Origin: Pseudomonadales bacterium
GTDB taxonomy: Bacteria > Pseudomonadota > Gammaproteobacteria > Pseudomonadales > Azotimanducaceae
Assembly: GCA_016763855.1 (NCBI GenBank)
Contig: JAESSY010000041.1
Location: forward strand, 1-43,114
Direction of reading: 5' to 3'
Length of the DNA: 43,114 nt
Below the pieces are notes generated by a model that did no database searches, was not told the DNA's origin, and worked only from the letters and a program-made list of their open reading frames with translations. The position numbers and the translations under genes are program-made. Of this stretch, positions 1 through 7,921 are shown piece by piece (the stretch's first letter is position 1; each line of letters opens with the position of its first letter).

Positions 1-153
1 AGGCCATTCCATATTTGTAGCACCATTTTGAGCGGAGGGAAAACTCCGCGGAAACGCATTCTGGTTATAAGGAACGCGAGGAAAGAACGGAATGGAATAT
101 ACACCCTGTGGTGCAATTGAGATTGGATTTCCATATCGCTGCGTCATGACCAT
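1..153 (-). CDS. Possible partial ORF running off the left edge
   Basis: An open frame of 51 codons runs from an ATG at 153 to the window edge without a stop. The translation is rich in Pro, Asn, Gln and aromatic residues and matches no family I recognise. No clear ribosome binding site precedes the ATG, and a second ATG lies two codons later. The other minus-strand frames were not examined in detail. It may be the 5' end of a gene whose body lies outside the window, or a chance open frame. Nothing else gene-like is visible between 154 and 255. Confidence 0.3.
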   Translation of the reverse strand, partial: MVMTQRYGNPISIAPQGVYSIPFFPRVPYNQNAFPRSFPSAQNGATNMEWP

Positions 154-255
154 AGCGCTTAGCTCAATTCAAGAAAAGAGGCATTCATGCACAATAACGT
201 TCTAAGCAGTGGGCGTTTAGTTTGGGCGCTAAAATACCGTTGTCAGAAATATCAC

Positions 256-1500
256 CTATTCAATTTTATTCTCAAATATATCCAGTGGCAGGATGGCGGT
301 CACCCCTACATTCGGTGCATCAACCAGTTGTCCAATACGCAGGTCAACGGCAACGCTGGCGATAATGTAGGCATGCTGCCTGTCGTAACCATAGGTGGCG
401 ACGATATAATCGATAATGCCATCAAGTGCGTTGCGCGCCGCGAGATTGATATCGTTTGAAAGGTTTTCAAGATCCGCAACCTTGGCTGAACCTAAATATT
501 GAAGCCGTGGCGGTGTGCTGCCTTTTTCTTTCAGCGGAAACCCGGTTACGGCATAAAATTTGGTCGAAGGGATATCAAGCAATGTTGACGCGCCACTATA
601 ATGGGGGCCGTGGGTAAGATCTGGTCCATTCTTGATTATTTCGGCCTTGCCCCATAGGTCGGCGGACATTTCAATCGCTGTACCAGCGACTTCGCCGTCG
701 CCCTGTGCGTAATGAAAATCACCGACCGCGAGGCCGCAACCATCAATGTAGCAAGGCAGATATATGGTGACACCGGTTTGCAGATATCGAATATCCAGAT
801 TACCGCCATGCTCGCGCGGCGGAATCGTACGCAAACATTCTTCCGGCGCGCTGCCGTCTGGCCCGCAAACAGAGGCGGGTGAGGCAAAATCAGTGATCGG
901 TGGGTGTACGGTGCCGCCAGCCTCCAGCAGTGCTTTTTCGCGGGCAAGCATTTTCACGAGGTTTTCCCGGTCCGGCATAGTGGTAACCAAACCGGGGAAG
1001 CTGCGGTTGGGAATTTTTATTCCAGGCAGATCAGCACTGGTAGCAAAATCTTCATCAAGTCGCCACGTTACGCCGAATTCATCACCACCAATCAGATCAA
1101 AAGCAAAACCGTAATTTCCTCCTTTAGTATATGCATGGCGTCCTGGTTTAATTTTGGTAATAGTAAACGCAAGTACATCACCGGCTTTGGCGCCTTCAAT
1201 ATACACGGGGCCCGTGACGGGATGGATCCGGCCAAAATGCCAGTCGTCGCCAATTTCGTTCATCTTTTCCGTCTGGCTGTCCACGGTTCCAAGAATATCA
1301 AAGGTATCGCGAGTTCTAAATAATATGGTCTGGCCCGGCTTAGCCGTTGCGATCATAGGGATGTCCGGGTGGATTCGGTTGATGCAGCCAGCATCCTCCA
1401 CACAAGTCGCTCCTTTGCCCCCAACTTCAACAATGTCCTCGGCGTGAGCTGTTAACATAGTAGCCGTACACAACAAAGCTATCTTAAGAATCTGCATCAT
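256..1500 (-). CDS. Secreted acetamidase/formamidase (FmdA/AmdA) family protein
   Basis: The 414-residue protein belongs to the FmdA/AmdA family, whose members hydrolyse short amides such as formamide and acetamide to ammonia and the acid. The diagnostic block is near residues 233-280: HGGNLDIR, a YLPCYIDG segment, then VGDFHYAQGDGEV. An earlier GPVYIEGAKAGDVL block is also typical. The start is supported by a GGGAG ribosome binding site 7-8 bases before the ATG at 1500. Residues 1-20 form a signal peptide (MMQILKIALLCTATMLTAHA, then ED), so the enzyme is probably periplasmic, unlike the usual cytosolic members. It stands alone, just beyond the end of the integron cassette array. The substrate cannot be read from the sequence; family assignment is secure. 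Confidence 0.9.
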   Translation of the reverse strand: MMQILKIALLCTATMLTAHAEDIVEVGGKGATCVEDAGCINRIHPDIPMIATAKPGQTILFRTRDTFDILGTVDSQTEKMNEIGDDWHFGRIHPVTGPVYIEGAKAGDVLAFTITKIKPGRHAYTKGGNYGFAFDLIGGDEFGVTWRLDEDFATSADLPGIKIPNRSFPGLVTTMPDRENLVKMLAREKALLEAGGTVHPPITDFASPASVCGPDGSAPEECLRTIPPREHGGNLDIRYLQTGVTIYLPCYIDGCGLAVGDFHYAQGDGEVAGTAIEMSADLWGKAEIIKNGPDLTHGPHYSGASTLLDIPSTKFYAVTGFPLKEKGSTPPRLQYLGSAKVADLENLSNDINLAARNALDGIIDYIVATYGYDRQHAYIIASVAVDLRIGQLVDAPNVGVTAILPLDIFENKIE

Positions 1501-1601
1501 TACGTTTCTCCCTGTGATTTTGAGGCATTACAGTAAATATTTTAACTGGGCAAAAAAGCAAGCAGTGACCGCCTGCTTTGGGTCATTAGCGGACTATCCT
1601 T

Positions 1602-1679
1602 GCCCTATAACTTTTAATTGTGTGGCTAGCTGCAGAGCAGCTAGTCCAGGCCGAAGGCGACACCAATTTTTTGTTAGGC
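1602..1679 (-). other. Integron attC site of cassette C
   Basis: Read on the minus strand, the site starts with the core GCCTAAC (1679-1673), which overlaps the TAA stop of the preceding gene, and ends near GTTATAGGGC (1611-1602). In between are two nested inverted repeats: AATTG(G)TGT with ACACAATT, and GG(A)CTAGCTGC with GCAGCTAGCC. Each has a single unpaired base, as is typical of extrahelical bases in folded attC sites. The right-end core is less canonical than GTTRRRY. This is the last attC seen in the array. Confidence 0.75.
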
Positions 1680-2108
1680 ATGATCTCCCAATAATTTGGT
1701 TGCATATTCATAGGCTCTTGGAAGTGGGTCACGATAGTATTGATCAGGCATACGGTGTTTATACATATCGCAGAAATCTTTACCGATTGTACTTATCTTA
1801 AGGCGTTTGAAACTACATTGCCACCCAGGGAAGAATCGTTGCATTTTACTGACGTAGTGCTCGATGTATGTTTCGTGCGCAGTAGTTCCGTGGTAATCGA
1901 GCACAATTATTCCGTTCGTTACAAATACATGCATTCCGGAGAAATTTAGTTTCGGCTCAATAAATACGGCATACCACAGCTCTTCATCCAGCTTAGTCAA
2001 AAGTGCATGGGCGAGAATATGACATGCGCCCGCTGCAAAGAAGGGTCGATTTGGTCTATTAAAGCTACCTTCCAAATTTGCCTTTTTGTTTGAAGAACGG
2101 AATATCAA
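1674..2108 (-). CDS. Integron cassette protein of unknown function
   Basis: This 144-residue protein matches no family I can name. It is soluble, with no signal peptide or membrane segment, and is rich in aromatic residues and His. The start shown is TTG at 2108; no in-frame ATG occurs until about residue 58, so either TTG or another weak start is used. No convincing ribosome binding site is visible, which is common in cassette genes. The TAA stop lies inside the attC core GCCTAAC, the standard geometry for an integron cassette. It is the distal gene of the three-cassette array and would depend on read-through from upstream. Function unknown. Confidence 0.65.
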   Translation of the reverse strand: MIFRSSNKKANLEGSFNRPNRPFFAAGACHILAHALLTKLDEELWYAVFIEPKLNFSGMHVFVTNGIIVLDYHGTTAHETYIEHYVSKMQRFFPGWQCSFKRLKISTIGKDFCDMYKHRMPDQYYRDPLPRAYEYATKLLGDHA

Positions 2109-2112
2109 TGTA

Positions 2113-2199
2113 TATCAACGCCTAGTTTTGAGGCGCGTAGCAGCAAAGCTGCGGAGCGTCCTAACGACCGAAGGGAGTGCCAACAACTTTATGTTAGAT
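2113..2199 (-). other. Integron attC site of cassette B (divergent)
   Basis: On the minus strand the site begins with the core ATCTAAC (2199-2193), which contains the TAA stop of the kinase-like gene. It ends near GTTGATA (2119-2113), just before the next cassette gene. The interior holds a hairpin GCAGC-TTT-GCTGC flanked by partly complementary arms (ACGCTCC and TACGCGCC), and a second small hairpin CGCCT/AGGCG. A second core-like GTTAGGA occurs at 2165-2159, so the exact right end is uncertain. Confidence 0.65.
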
Positions 2200-2694
2200 T
2201 TTGACTGAATTATAAACATACAATTTGTCATAGCCTCTACTAAGTATGATAAACCTATCATCTTTCAGGGCCATTTCATCTAGTTTATTGCCAAAGATTC
2301 CGGAGAAGTTCCATATAAACTTTAAATTACTTGGCAAGCGGGAAACAGGGAAAGGTATAAAGTCAGTTTTAAATCGCAATTTTAATGCAAAGGCACGAAC
2401 AATACACCTTACAAAACACGTCAACCTCTCAGTATTGAGATATACGATGTGAGTTGCGCGTGCCAATGACTGGTTCGAGTTTCCGTCGATAATCCACCTT
2501 GTACCTGCCGCAATTTCGATATGCTTTTCCTTGCGCACTTCCTCAGAAATTAACTCTCCGTTTCCATCCCAAGATATCGCATCAATCGAGTGATAGGGCA
2601 AATTGGTCTGTGATAGCAGGTATCGAGAAATGGTAGTTTTCCCTGAGGAAGAGTTACCCACAATCGCAATTCTTAAGTCTCTATCGGTCTGCAT
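2194..2694 (-). CDS. Cassette-borne P-loop NTPase (adenylate kinase/FlaR-like)
   Basis: The 166-residue protein opens with a Walker A loop, GNSSSGKTT, at about residues 13-21. A RWIIDGN motif lies near residues 87-93, followed by a short segment ending in IVYLN. This arrangement matches small P-loop kinases often named 'topology modulation protein FlaR' or 'adenylate kinase-like'; their substrate is generally unproven. The TAA stop falls inside the attC core at 2193-2199, so the gene is a cassette. A second member of the same superfamily lies at 38329-38847. Compared with it, this copy is shorter and lacks the Arg-rich segment after the IIDGN motif. ATP binding is well supported; substrate and role are unknown. 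Confidence 0.8.
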   Translation of the reverse strand: MQTDRDLRIAIVGNSSSGKTTISRYLLSQTNLPYHSIDAISWDGNGELISEEVRKEKHIEIAAGTRWIIDGNSNQSLARATHIVYLNTERLTCFVRCIVRAFALKLRFKTDFIPFPVSRLPSNLKFIWNFSGIFGNKLDEMALKDDRFIILSRGYDKLYVYNSVKI

Positions 2695-2698
2695 TGAA

Positions 2699-2757
2699 AT
2701 CTAACGCCTAAATCAGCGTGCCAGCTTTAGCTGGTCCGCTGCATTTTTTTGTTAGGC
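2699..2757 (-). other. Integron attC site of cassette A (canonical 59-base element)
   Basis: This is a textbook attC of 59 bp. On the minus strand it begins with GCCTAAC (2757-2751), three bases after the TAG stop of the nucleotidyltransferase gene, and ends with GGCGTTAGAT (2708-2699). The interior is a near-perfect inverted repeat, CAGCG(GA)CCAGCT with AGCTGG(CA)CGCTG. The conserved ends, length, imperfect dyad and position together make the identification strong. Confidence 0.9.
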
Positions 2758-2760
2758 TCA

Positions 2761-3381
2761 CTAGGTACTCCGATAGTAGGCTCTACTACCTACTTTTTTA
2801 TATTCAATTGATTTCTTGTCCTCCAGTTGGCGCGCGATAATCGCAAAGAACCAACCTTTTGAACCATATTGTTTATTTGATTGTGGGACAGCAACGAAAT
2901 TTAGATCTAGCTGATTCTTCACTTCCGCTGCGGGAACCCATCTATCAGGAAACTGGCCTTCTTTTTCCTTGATGTGGTCAAGTACTTCAAGTGCTATAGA
3001 GTTTAGATAGCTGTGTATTCGATCTCTTCTTTCCATACTGTTTCCATTTATTTGGATTGGGAAGTTATCTTCTTCATATACAAGAAATGAAGATCTATCA
3101 ATACCTGATTGCACGTCAGGTGAATCTGAGTGTAGCGCCTTTAAATGTAGTTTGTAAGGAACCTTTGGTTGCAACTCATTCACCCAACTTTGCTTCTCAA
3201 AAGAAAACACAGACATAGAATTTGTATCATTTAAAGCTGGTCGAATTACCAGCGCCACGTCCAAGTCGCTGTTTTCTGTAAAATCATTCCTAGCACGGCT
3301 ACCATAGATGAACACCTTGCGAATATAGACATTATTAGCAGCCCATTTCTGTAGCACTTCAATAGTGGGTTGGAGGTTCAT
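2761..3381 (-). CDS. Cassette-borne nucleotidyltransferase with C-terminal extension
   Basis: The N-terminal half of this 206-residue protein is a minimal nucleotidyltransferase domain. It has the GS motif at residues 27-28 (FIYGSRAR) and the metal-binding acids in SDLDVAL (Asp39 and Asp41). Enzymes and antitoxins with this fold transfer nucleotides to drugs or proteins. The region from about residue 120 onward is a second, mainly helical segment ending in a GWFFAIIAR block and a basic, Tyr-rich tail, possibly a winged-helix module (inference). The ATG at 3381 follows a recombination core (GTTAGGC, 3393-3387) by only a few bases. It is the first cassette of the array. Drug resistance, a MntA-like protein-modifying role, or something else are all open. 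Confidence 0.8.
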   Translation of the reverse strand: MNLQPTIEVLQKWAANNVYIRKVFIYGSRARNDFTENSDLDVALVIRPALNDTNSMSVFSFEKQSWVNELQPKVPYKLHLKALHSDSPDVQSGIDRSSFLVYEEDNFPIQINGNSMERRDRIHSYLNSIALEVLDHIKEKEGQFPDRWVPAAEVKNQLDLNFVAVPQSNKQYGSKGWFFAIIARQLEDKKSIEYKKVGSRAYYRST

Positions 3382-3386
3382 TCAAA

Positions 3387-3431
3387 GCCTAACATTTGTA
3401 TCAACGTCTCTGAGACTCGGTCGCAGAGACG
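3387..3431 (-). other. Array-proximal recombination core (attI-like or truncated attC)
   Basis: The motif GTTAGGC on the minus strand (3393-3387) marks the start of the first cassette. Immediately upstream are GTTGATA (3405-3399) and a hairpin with 8-base arms, CGTCTCTG (3405-3412) and CAGAGACG (3424-3431). No matching RYYYAAC core follows within 150 bases, so this is not a complete attC. It may be an attI site that lost its integrase, or a remnant of a deleted cassette. Confidence 0.5.
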
Positions 3432-3618
3432 GATATCTCTTTTTGAATTTTCACAACGATAGCTAAAAACAATTTAAATATCAATTGCTTACATATTGAT
3501 CACCTATTTGTCGCAATTGTCAAAAGCGTCTCAGCGACGTATATCTAGCGATAGGTAATAAGCCGTATGTTTTTGATATAATTGTGTTTTTACCTTCTTT
3601 TCAGTTTATCGAAAAAAT
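3432..3618. other. Non-coding stretch upstream of the cassette array
   Basis: No gene or integrase remnant is visible between the cassette array and the dioxygenase gene (3394-3740). An exact TTGACA lies on the minus strand at 3523-3518, but the best -10 at the usual spacing (ATCAAT) is weak, so a cassette promoter here is only a possibility. The segment also holds short GTCTC/CGACG-type inverted repeats related to those at 3405-3431. Confidence 0.4.
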
Positions 3619-3640
3619 AAGCGTCGCTACGACGCTTTTT
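3619..3640. terminator. Bidirectional rho-independent terminator
   Basis: AAGCGTCG and CGACGCTT form a perfect 8-bp stem around CTA, with TTTTT on the plus side and a T-rich run (TTATTTTTT) on the minus side. It lies downstream of the dioxygenase operon and upstream of the cassette array, so it should insulate the cassettes from transcription of that operon. Confidence 0.75.
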
Positions 3641-3740
3641 CAGCTTGATAAATAGGGTTGCCTAATTATGCGGTATATATCCACAGCCTAAATCAAGAGA
3701 ACAATATGAGCGATGCGGTTCAGGGCAAACAGCTAATGGC

Positions 3741-4775
3741 TTATCTATCCAAGCGGCTAATGGCTTTTTTCTTTCCCCAGTGGGCACCTATATTAGATTC
3801 AGCCCATTTGGGTCTGGACTTTAAGACTTCTGTTTCCAACCATAATCTCTTTAAGAATCGTACCTGCCCATTTTCCTTGTCGTCTTCGTAAGCAGTCCGT
3901 GCGTGCAGCAGATGATAATTATTTATGATTTGCATATCTCCCTGCTGTAAATTCATAAAGAGTGTGTATTTAGGGTCTTGAGTCATCTCGTCAAGTAATT
4001 TCATCGCCTCTTCAGCTAAGGGTGTAATTCTTGGAGCAGAGTCATGTCGTTGGCTCGCCTTAATATAGGGTCGGATATATCTGACAAACAAACGATTATC
4101 TTTAATGCTAAAAACTGGCATTTCATACCATGGCTTTTTTCCCTTAACTTGTTCGCCTCTGAAATCAACGGGCTGAGGCTTATAAAGCTCAACAAGCAAC
4201 TCTGGACGCAGCTTAACTAGGTCGTTATGAATCGTAAGGACATTACAAATTGTTGATAGACCGCCGGTTTTAGCTTTGTTTAAACACATCAAACCAACCA
4301 AGTCAGAACCATCACTATGATAGGGCATCGCAACACCCCCTAATTCATTACCTCTGGAAGTTGGATCATTAGGCGCTTTGCCCTGATCTGTTACATCTCC
4401 CAACATATGACCGTGCTTATTTTGCGGCCAAGGATTACCGAGATGGAGCCCAATCCCCCAATACAGAAGACACATATCGTCGTTATCGTAGCGAGATCTA
4501 TCCAGCCCGCGAATCAAAGCAAAACCGCGACCGTTCATTAACTCATTTTCAATTTTTTTAAGTCGTTTTGCCAATTCGCCCAGCGGGAAATCCTCTTTAC
4601 TAATTTCCAGCATATCCATAGAAACGGACTTGGCATGTTGCAGTGCTACGTGCAATTCAGCTTGTTCACTATCACTTAAGATATCAATCCAATCGCTTTC
4701 TTGATATTCAGCGCTCGACCACTCAGCACCGGTTTCTAATGCTTTTAGTGTTTCTAAATCCATGGGTGCATTCAT
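3741..4775 (-). CDS. TauD/TfdA-family Fe(II)/2-oxoglutarate dioxygenase
   Basis: The 344-residue protein has the facial triad of the TauD/TfdA family: HSD at residues 153-155 (PYHSDGSD) and the distal His at 291 (LLHART). Arg306 or Arg310 is the likely 2-oxoglutarate carboxylate ligand. Such enzymes hydroxylate a substrate next to a heteroatom, coupled to decarboxylation of 2-oxoglutarate. Length fits the family. The ATG at 4775 overlaps the stop of the upstream amidohydrolase gene by 4 bases, which implies translational coupling and a joint role in one pathway. A terminator follows at 3619-3640. Substrate unknown; a taurine role is not implied, since no sulfonate genes are nearby. Confidence 0.88.
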   Translation of the reverse strand: MNAPMDLETLKALETGAEWSSAEYQESDWIDILSDSEQAELHVALQHAKSVSMDMLEISKEDFPLGELAKRLKKIENELMNGRGFALIRGLDRSRYDNDDMCLLYWGIGLHLGNPWPQNKHGHMLGDVTDQGKAPNDPTSRGNELGGVAMPYHSDGSDLVGLMCLNKAKTGGLSTICNVLTIHNDLVKLRPELLVELYKPQPVDFRGEQVKGKKPWYEMPVFSIKDNRLFVRYIRPYIKASQRHDSAPRITPLAEEAMKLLDEMTQDPKYTLFMNLQQGDMQIINNYHLLHARTAYEDDKENGQVRFLKRLWLETEVLKSRPKWAESNIGAHWGKKKAISRLDR

Positions 4776-6514
4776 ATTATTTCATCCAAGCTAGGTACAG
4801 GCGACGCCTTCGCGCCTCTAATCAATCGTCCAGGTAGGTTATCCGTTGGCTGACCATCTCGATAAGTGACGACACCGCTAACAATGGTTGCGCTGTACCC
4901 ATCAGCCTGTTGAACTAAACGTTTACCACCGGCGGGTAAATCAAATACAATTTCAGGACGGTGCAAATTAAGCTTTTTATAATCAATCACATTAATATCA
5001 GCTTTGTATCCCACGTCTAATACGCCGCGATCATAGAGACCCACCACTTCTGCGTTATCCTTTGTGTAACATTGAATCGCGAAAGCCAGAGACAATTTCT
5101 CTCCTCTTGTCCTATCCCGTGTCCAGTGAGTCAACATCGTTGTGGGGAAACTCGCATCGCATATCAACCCAACATGGGCACCGCCATCAGCCAAACCCAT
5201 CACGGTATGGGGATGCTTTATCATTTCCAGTGAAGGGTCAAGATTGCCATTCGCATAATTTAGAAAGGCCATATACAGCATGCCCTTTCCCTCATCCATA
5301 AGCATGACATCAATGGCCAATTCGATGGGGTGACAATTTTTTGTTAGGGCTAGTTGCGCAATAGATTGTTCTGGGGGCTGTTCATAGTCAGGGGGATTAT
5401 CAAGCACAAACATATGAGAAAAGTTTAATGCCATCCGCCTCGAAGCGTGTTCAGAATTTTCAATTTCTTTGACTATTTTACCGCGCAATTCAGCATCTCT
5501 GAGCTTCGACACTCGCTTTGATAATGCCAATTCATTCATATCTCGGTATGTTTTACTCAAAGAAAGTGGGCTGATACTCGTATCGAGCCCCATGACGATA
5601 CCGACGGCTCGCCCACACACTTGGGCCGTCATCGCTAAGCCTTCTTTTTGTGCCTGATCTAGTGCAGAAAGAACCCTTCGATAGCTGTCGGGCACTTTAT
5701 AATTTTGAGCTAATGAAACAGACAAGGGCCGACCTGATTCCTTTGCCATCGATCGCATCAAATCCATTTCTGCATCATGGTCTTTGAAATCTGAAACCAG
5801 TTGTAATACGCCTTTTCCTGCGCGTTTCAAACCCTTAGCGATACCGACCAATTCTTTTTTAGATGCGGTAAGTGTCGGTGTAGGATCACCTTCACTGGTT
5901 CTGTGGTTAATCGTCCTAGAGGTGGTAAAACCAAGCGCACCGGCCTCAACGCCCTCTTGTGCCAGACGCGCCATCTGCTCGATTTCATCATCAGTAGCTT
6001 CTTCTCGATCCGCACCTCGCTGCCCCATTACGTATACTCGAAGAGGCGCATGGGTCACTTGGGCAGCAAAGTCCATATCAAAGGCTTTGCCATCCAGATT
6101 ATCTAAAAATTCAGGTAAAGTTTCCCAATCCCAACTCAAGCCCTCAGTCAACACCACACCGGGAATATCTTCGACACCCTCCATTAATTTAATCAACATC
6201 TCATGGTCAGACGCCTTGCAGGGTGCGAAGCCCACACCACAATTGCCCATTACGCAGGTTGTCACACCGTGTGCCGAAGAGGGCGAGAGTCGATTTCCCC
6301 AGGTGACTTGCCCATCATAGTGAGTGTGGATATCAACAAAGCCGGGGGTGACTATTTTGCCTTTGGCGTCGATTTCTTCTATTCCATTGGCCGCGACCTC
6401 ACCAATCTGGGTAATAACCCCGTCTTTAACTGCTATATCGACGAATCTGGGGGTATTGCCTCGCCCATCAAAAACCTGCCCGCCTCTTATCACTAAATCC
6501 ATTTCTAAGGTCAT
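4772..6514 (-). CDS. Amidohydrolase family protein (N-acyl-D-amino-acid deacylase-like)
   Basis: The 580-residue protein is a metal-dependent amidohydrolase of the D-aminoacylase/amidohydrolase-3 type. The N-terminal beta-sandwich leads into the HxH metal motif DIHTHYDGQ (His63 and His65). A GNCGVGFAP loop follows, whose Cys is a zinc ligand in D-aminoacylase. The LADGGAHVGLICD segment near residues 440-452 supplies the late catalytic Asp. Family members cleave N-acyl or cyclic amide bonds. It is the first gene of a two-gene operon with the downstream dioxygenase. It is divergent from the thiolase gene, with about 210 bases between them for promoters. The actual substrate is not evident. Confidence 0.85.
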   Translation of the reverse strand: MTLEMDLVIRGGQVFDGRGNTPRFVDIAVKDGVITQIGEVAANGIEEIDAKGKIVTPGFVDIHTHYDGQVTWGNRLSPSSAHGVTTCVMGNCGVGFAPCKASDHEMLIKLMEGVEDIPGVVLTEGLSWDWETLPEFLDNLDGKAFDMDFAAQVTHAPLRVYVMGQRGADREEATDDEIEQMARLAQEGVEAGALGFTTSRTINHRTSEGDPTPTLTASKKELVGIAKGLKRAGKGVLQLVSDFKDHDAEMDLMRSMAKESGRPLSVSLAQNYKVPDSYRRVLSALDQAQKEGLAMTAQVCGRAVGIVMGLDTSISPLSLSKTYRDMNELALSKRVSKLRDAELRGKIVKEIENSEHASRRMALNFSHMFVLDNPPDYEQPPEQSIAQLALTKNCHPIELAIDVMLMDEGKGMLYMAFLNYANGNLDPSLEMIKHPHTVMGLADGGAHVGLICDASFPTTMLTHWTRDRTRGEKLSLAFAIQCYTKDNAEVVGLYDRGVLDVGYKADINVIDYKKLNLHRPEIVFDLPAGGKRLVQQADGYSATIVSGVVTYRDGQPTDNLPGRLIRGAKASPVPSLDEII

Positions 6515-6723
6515 AAACCACCCAATTAATCTCGACTATGTCTGCAAAAAGACTAACCCTTAAGCTTGAAAGCTACAAGTACCGTGATTGCATTGATCTA
6601 TTGCCTTATATCAATGGCTCAAATCTCTATAAATTCGGCCTTGTCAATTTGGATTGTTACAGTGCACAATAGCTTTCGCTTTTGAACCCATAACCAATAG
6701 ATTCAGACAAGGAGAAATGAACC

Positions 6724-7911
6724 ATGCGTGATGTAGTGGTGGTAGATAGTGTAAGAACCGGACTAGCAAAATCTTTCCGTGGTACGTTTAATTTAACACG
6801 ACCCGATGACATGGTAGCCCATTGTATTGATGCATTACTGGCTAGAAATCCAAAATTGGATCCGGCTGAAGTTGAGGACGTTATTGTTGGTGCCGCTAGC
6901 CAAGTGGGTGAGCAAGGTGGAAACATCGGTCGGATTGCGGTCATTTTGTCGCAATTGCCCATAACCACTGCAGGTACTACGATTAGTCGAGCTTGTTCTT
7001 CAGGCTTAAATTCTATTGCTTTCGCTGCAACACAAATTGCTAGCGGATGTTCCGAGGTTATGATCGCAGGTGGTGTTGAATCCATCTCATCTAATACTCG
7101 ACAAACACCGGGGAAATCAGACCCTCACCCAACGATTAAAGAAATTGCACCCGCCATCTTTATGGCGATGGGTAACACCGCAGAAGTCGTCGCGAATCGA
7201 TACAATGTTAGCCGTGAAGCACAAGATCAGTTCTCTTTTGAATCTCAAATGCGAACAGCTGCTGCTCAGGAAGCTGGATTATTTGATGACGAAATCGTCC
7301 CAATGAAAACCAAATGGGCAAAAGTCATTAATAAAGAAACCAAAGAAACAGAAATCATTGATGGCATTTGTGACAAAGACGAATGTAATCGTCCTGGTAC
7401 AACCCTTGAAGGGCTTGCTAGTTTGAAGCCAGTTTTTGAAGAGACTGGTTCTGTAACAGCGGGTAATGCGTCTCAACTTTCAGATGGCGCATCCATGACG
7501 TTGGTCATGAGTGCAGAAAGAGCTGAGCAATTAGGGCTTGAGCCACTGGCCTACTTCCGCGGCTGGAGTGTTGCTGGTTGCGAACCTGACGAAATGGGCA
7601 TCGGCCCTGTATTTGCAATTCCTCGCTTATTAAAGGCTAAGGGATTGAGTATGGGTGATATCGATCTAGTCGAACTCAACGAGGCATTTGCTTCTCAGTG
7701 TTTGTATTCCAGAGACAAATTAGAAATTGACCCGGCGATTTACAATGTAAATGGTGGTTCTATTTCTATTGGACATCCTTTTGGCATGACTGGATCCAGA
7801 TTAACAGGCCACATCCTTCGTGAACTTAAGCGTCGTGGTAAGAAGTACGGCATTGTCAGTATGTGTATTGGTGGTGGTATGGGCGCAGCGGGATTGTTTG
7901 AAGCTTGTTAA
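6724..7911 (+). CDS. Thiolase (acetyl-CoA acetyltransferase family)
   Basis: This 395-residue protein has full thiolase length. Its nucleophilic Cys is at residue 91 in TTISRACSSGLNS. The second active-site block is NVNGGSISIGHPFGMTGSR, which contains the catalytic His, and the third is MCIGGGMGAAG with the acid/base Cys. Thiolases cleave 3-oxoacyl-CoA with CoA, or run the reverse condensation. The SISIGHPFGMTG block differs from the common AIALGHPLGASG, so it belongs to a less usual subgroup. An AAGGAG ribosome binding site precedes the ATG at 6724. A strong terminator follows at 7922-7951. Together with the neighbouring acyl-CoA dehydrogenase it suggests a beta-oxidation-like route. Confidence 0.93.
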   Translation: MRDVVVVDSVRTGLAKSFRGTFNLTRPDDMVAHCIDALLARNPKLDPAEVEDVIVGAASQVGEQGGNIGRIAVILSQLPITTAGTTISRACSSGLNSIAFAATQIASGCSEVMIAGGVESISSNTRQTPGKSDPHPTIKEIAPAIFMAMGNTAEVVANRYNVSREAQDQFSFESQMRTAAAQEAGLFDDEIVPMKTKWAKVINKETKETEIIDGICDKDECNRPGTTLEGLASLKPVFEETGSVTAGNASQLSDGASMTLVMSAERAEQLGLEPLAYFRGWSVAGCEPDEMGIGPVFAIPRLLKAKGLSMGDIDLVELNEAFASQCLYSRDKLEIDPAIYNVNGGSISIGHPFGMTGSRLTGHILRELKRRGKKYGIVSMCIGGGMGAAGLFEAC

Positions 7912-7921
7912 TAGCACTTTC

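Noticed and set aside
764-1323. Plus-strand open frames inside the amidase gene
   Set aside because: They are antisense shadows of a gene with clear family motifs and have no ribosome binding sites.
3658-3891. Plus-strand open frame of 77 codons
   Set aside because: Most of it is antisense to the 3' end of the dioxygenase gene, and its translation matches no family.
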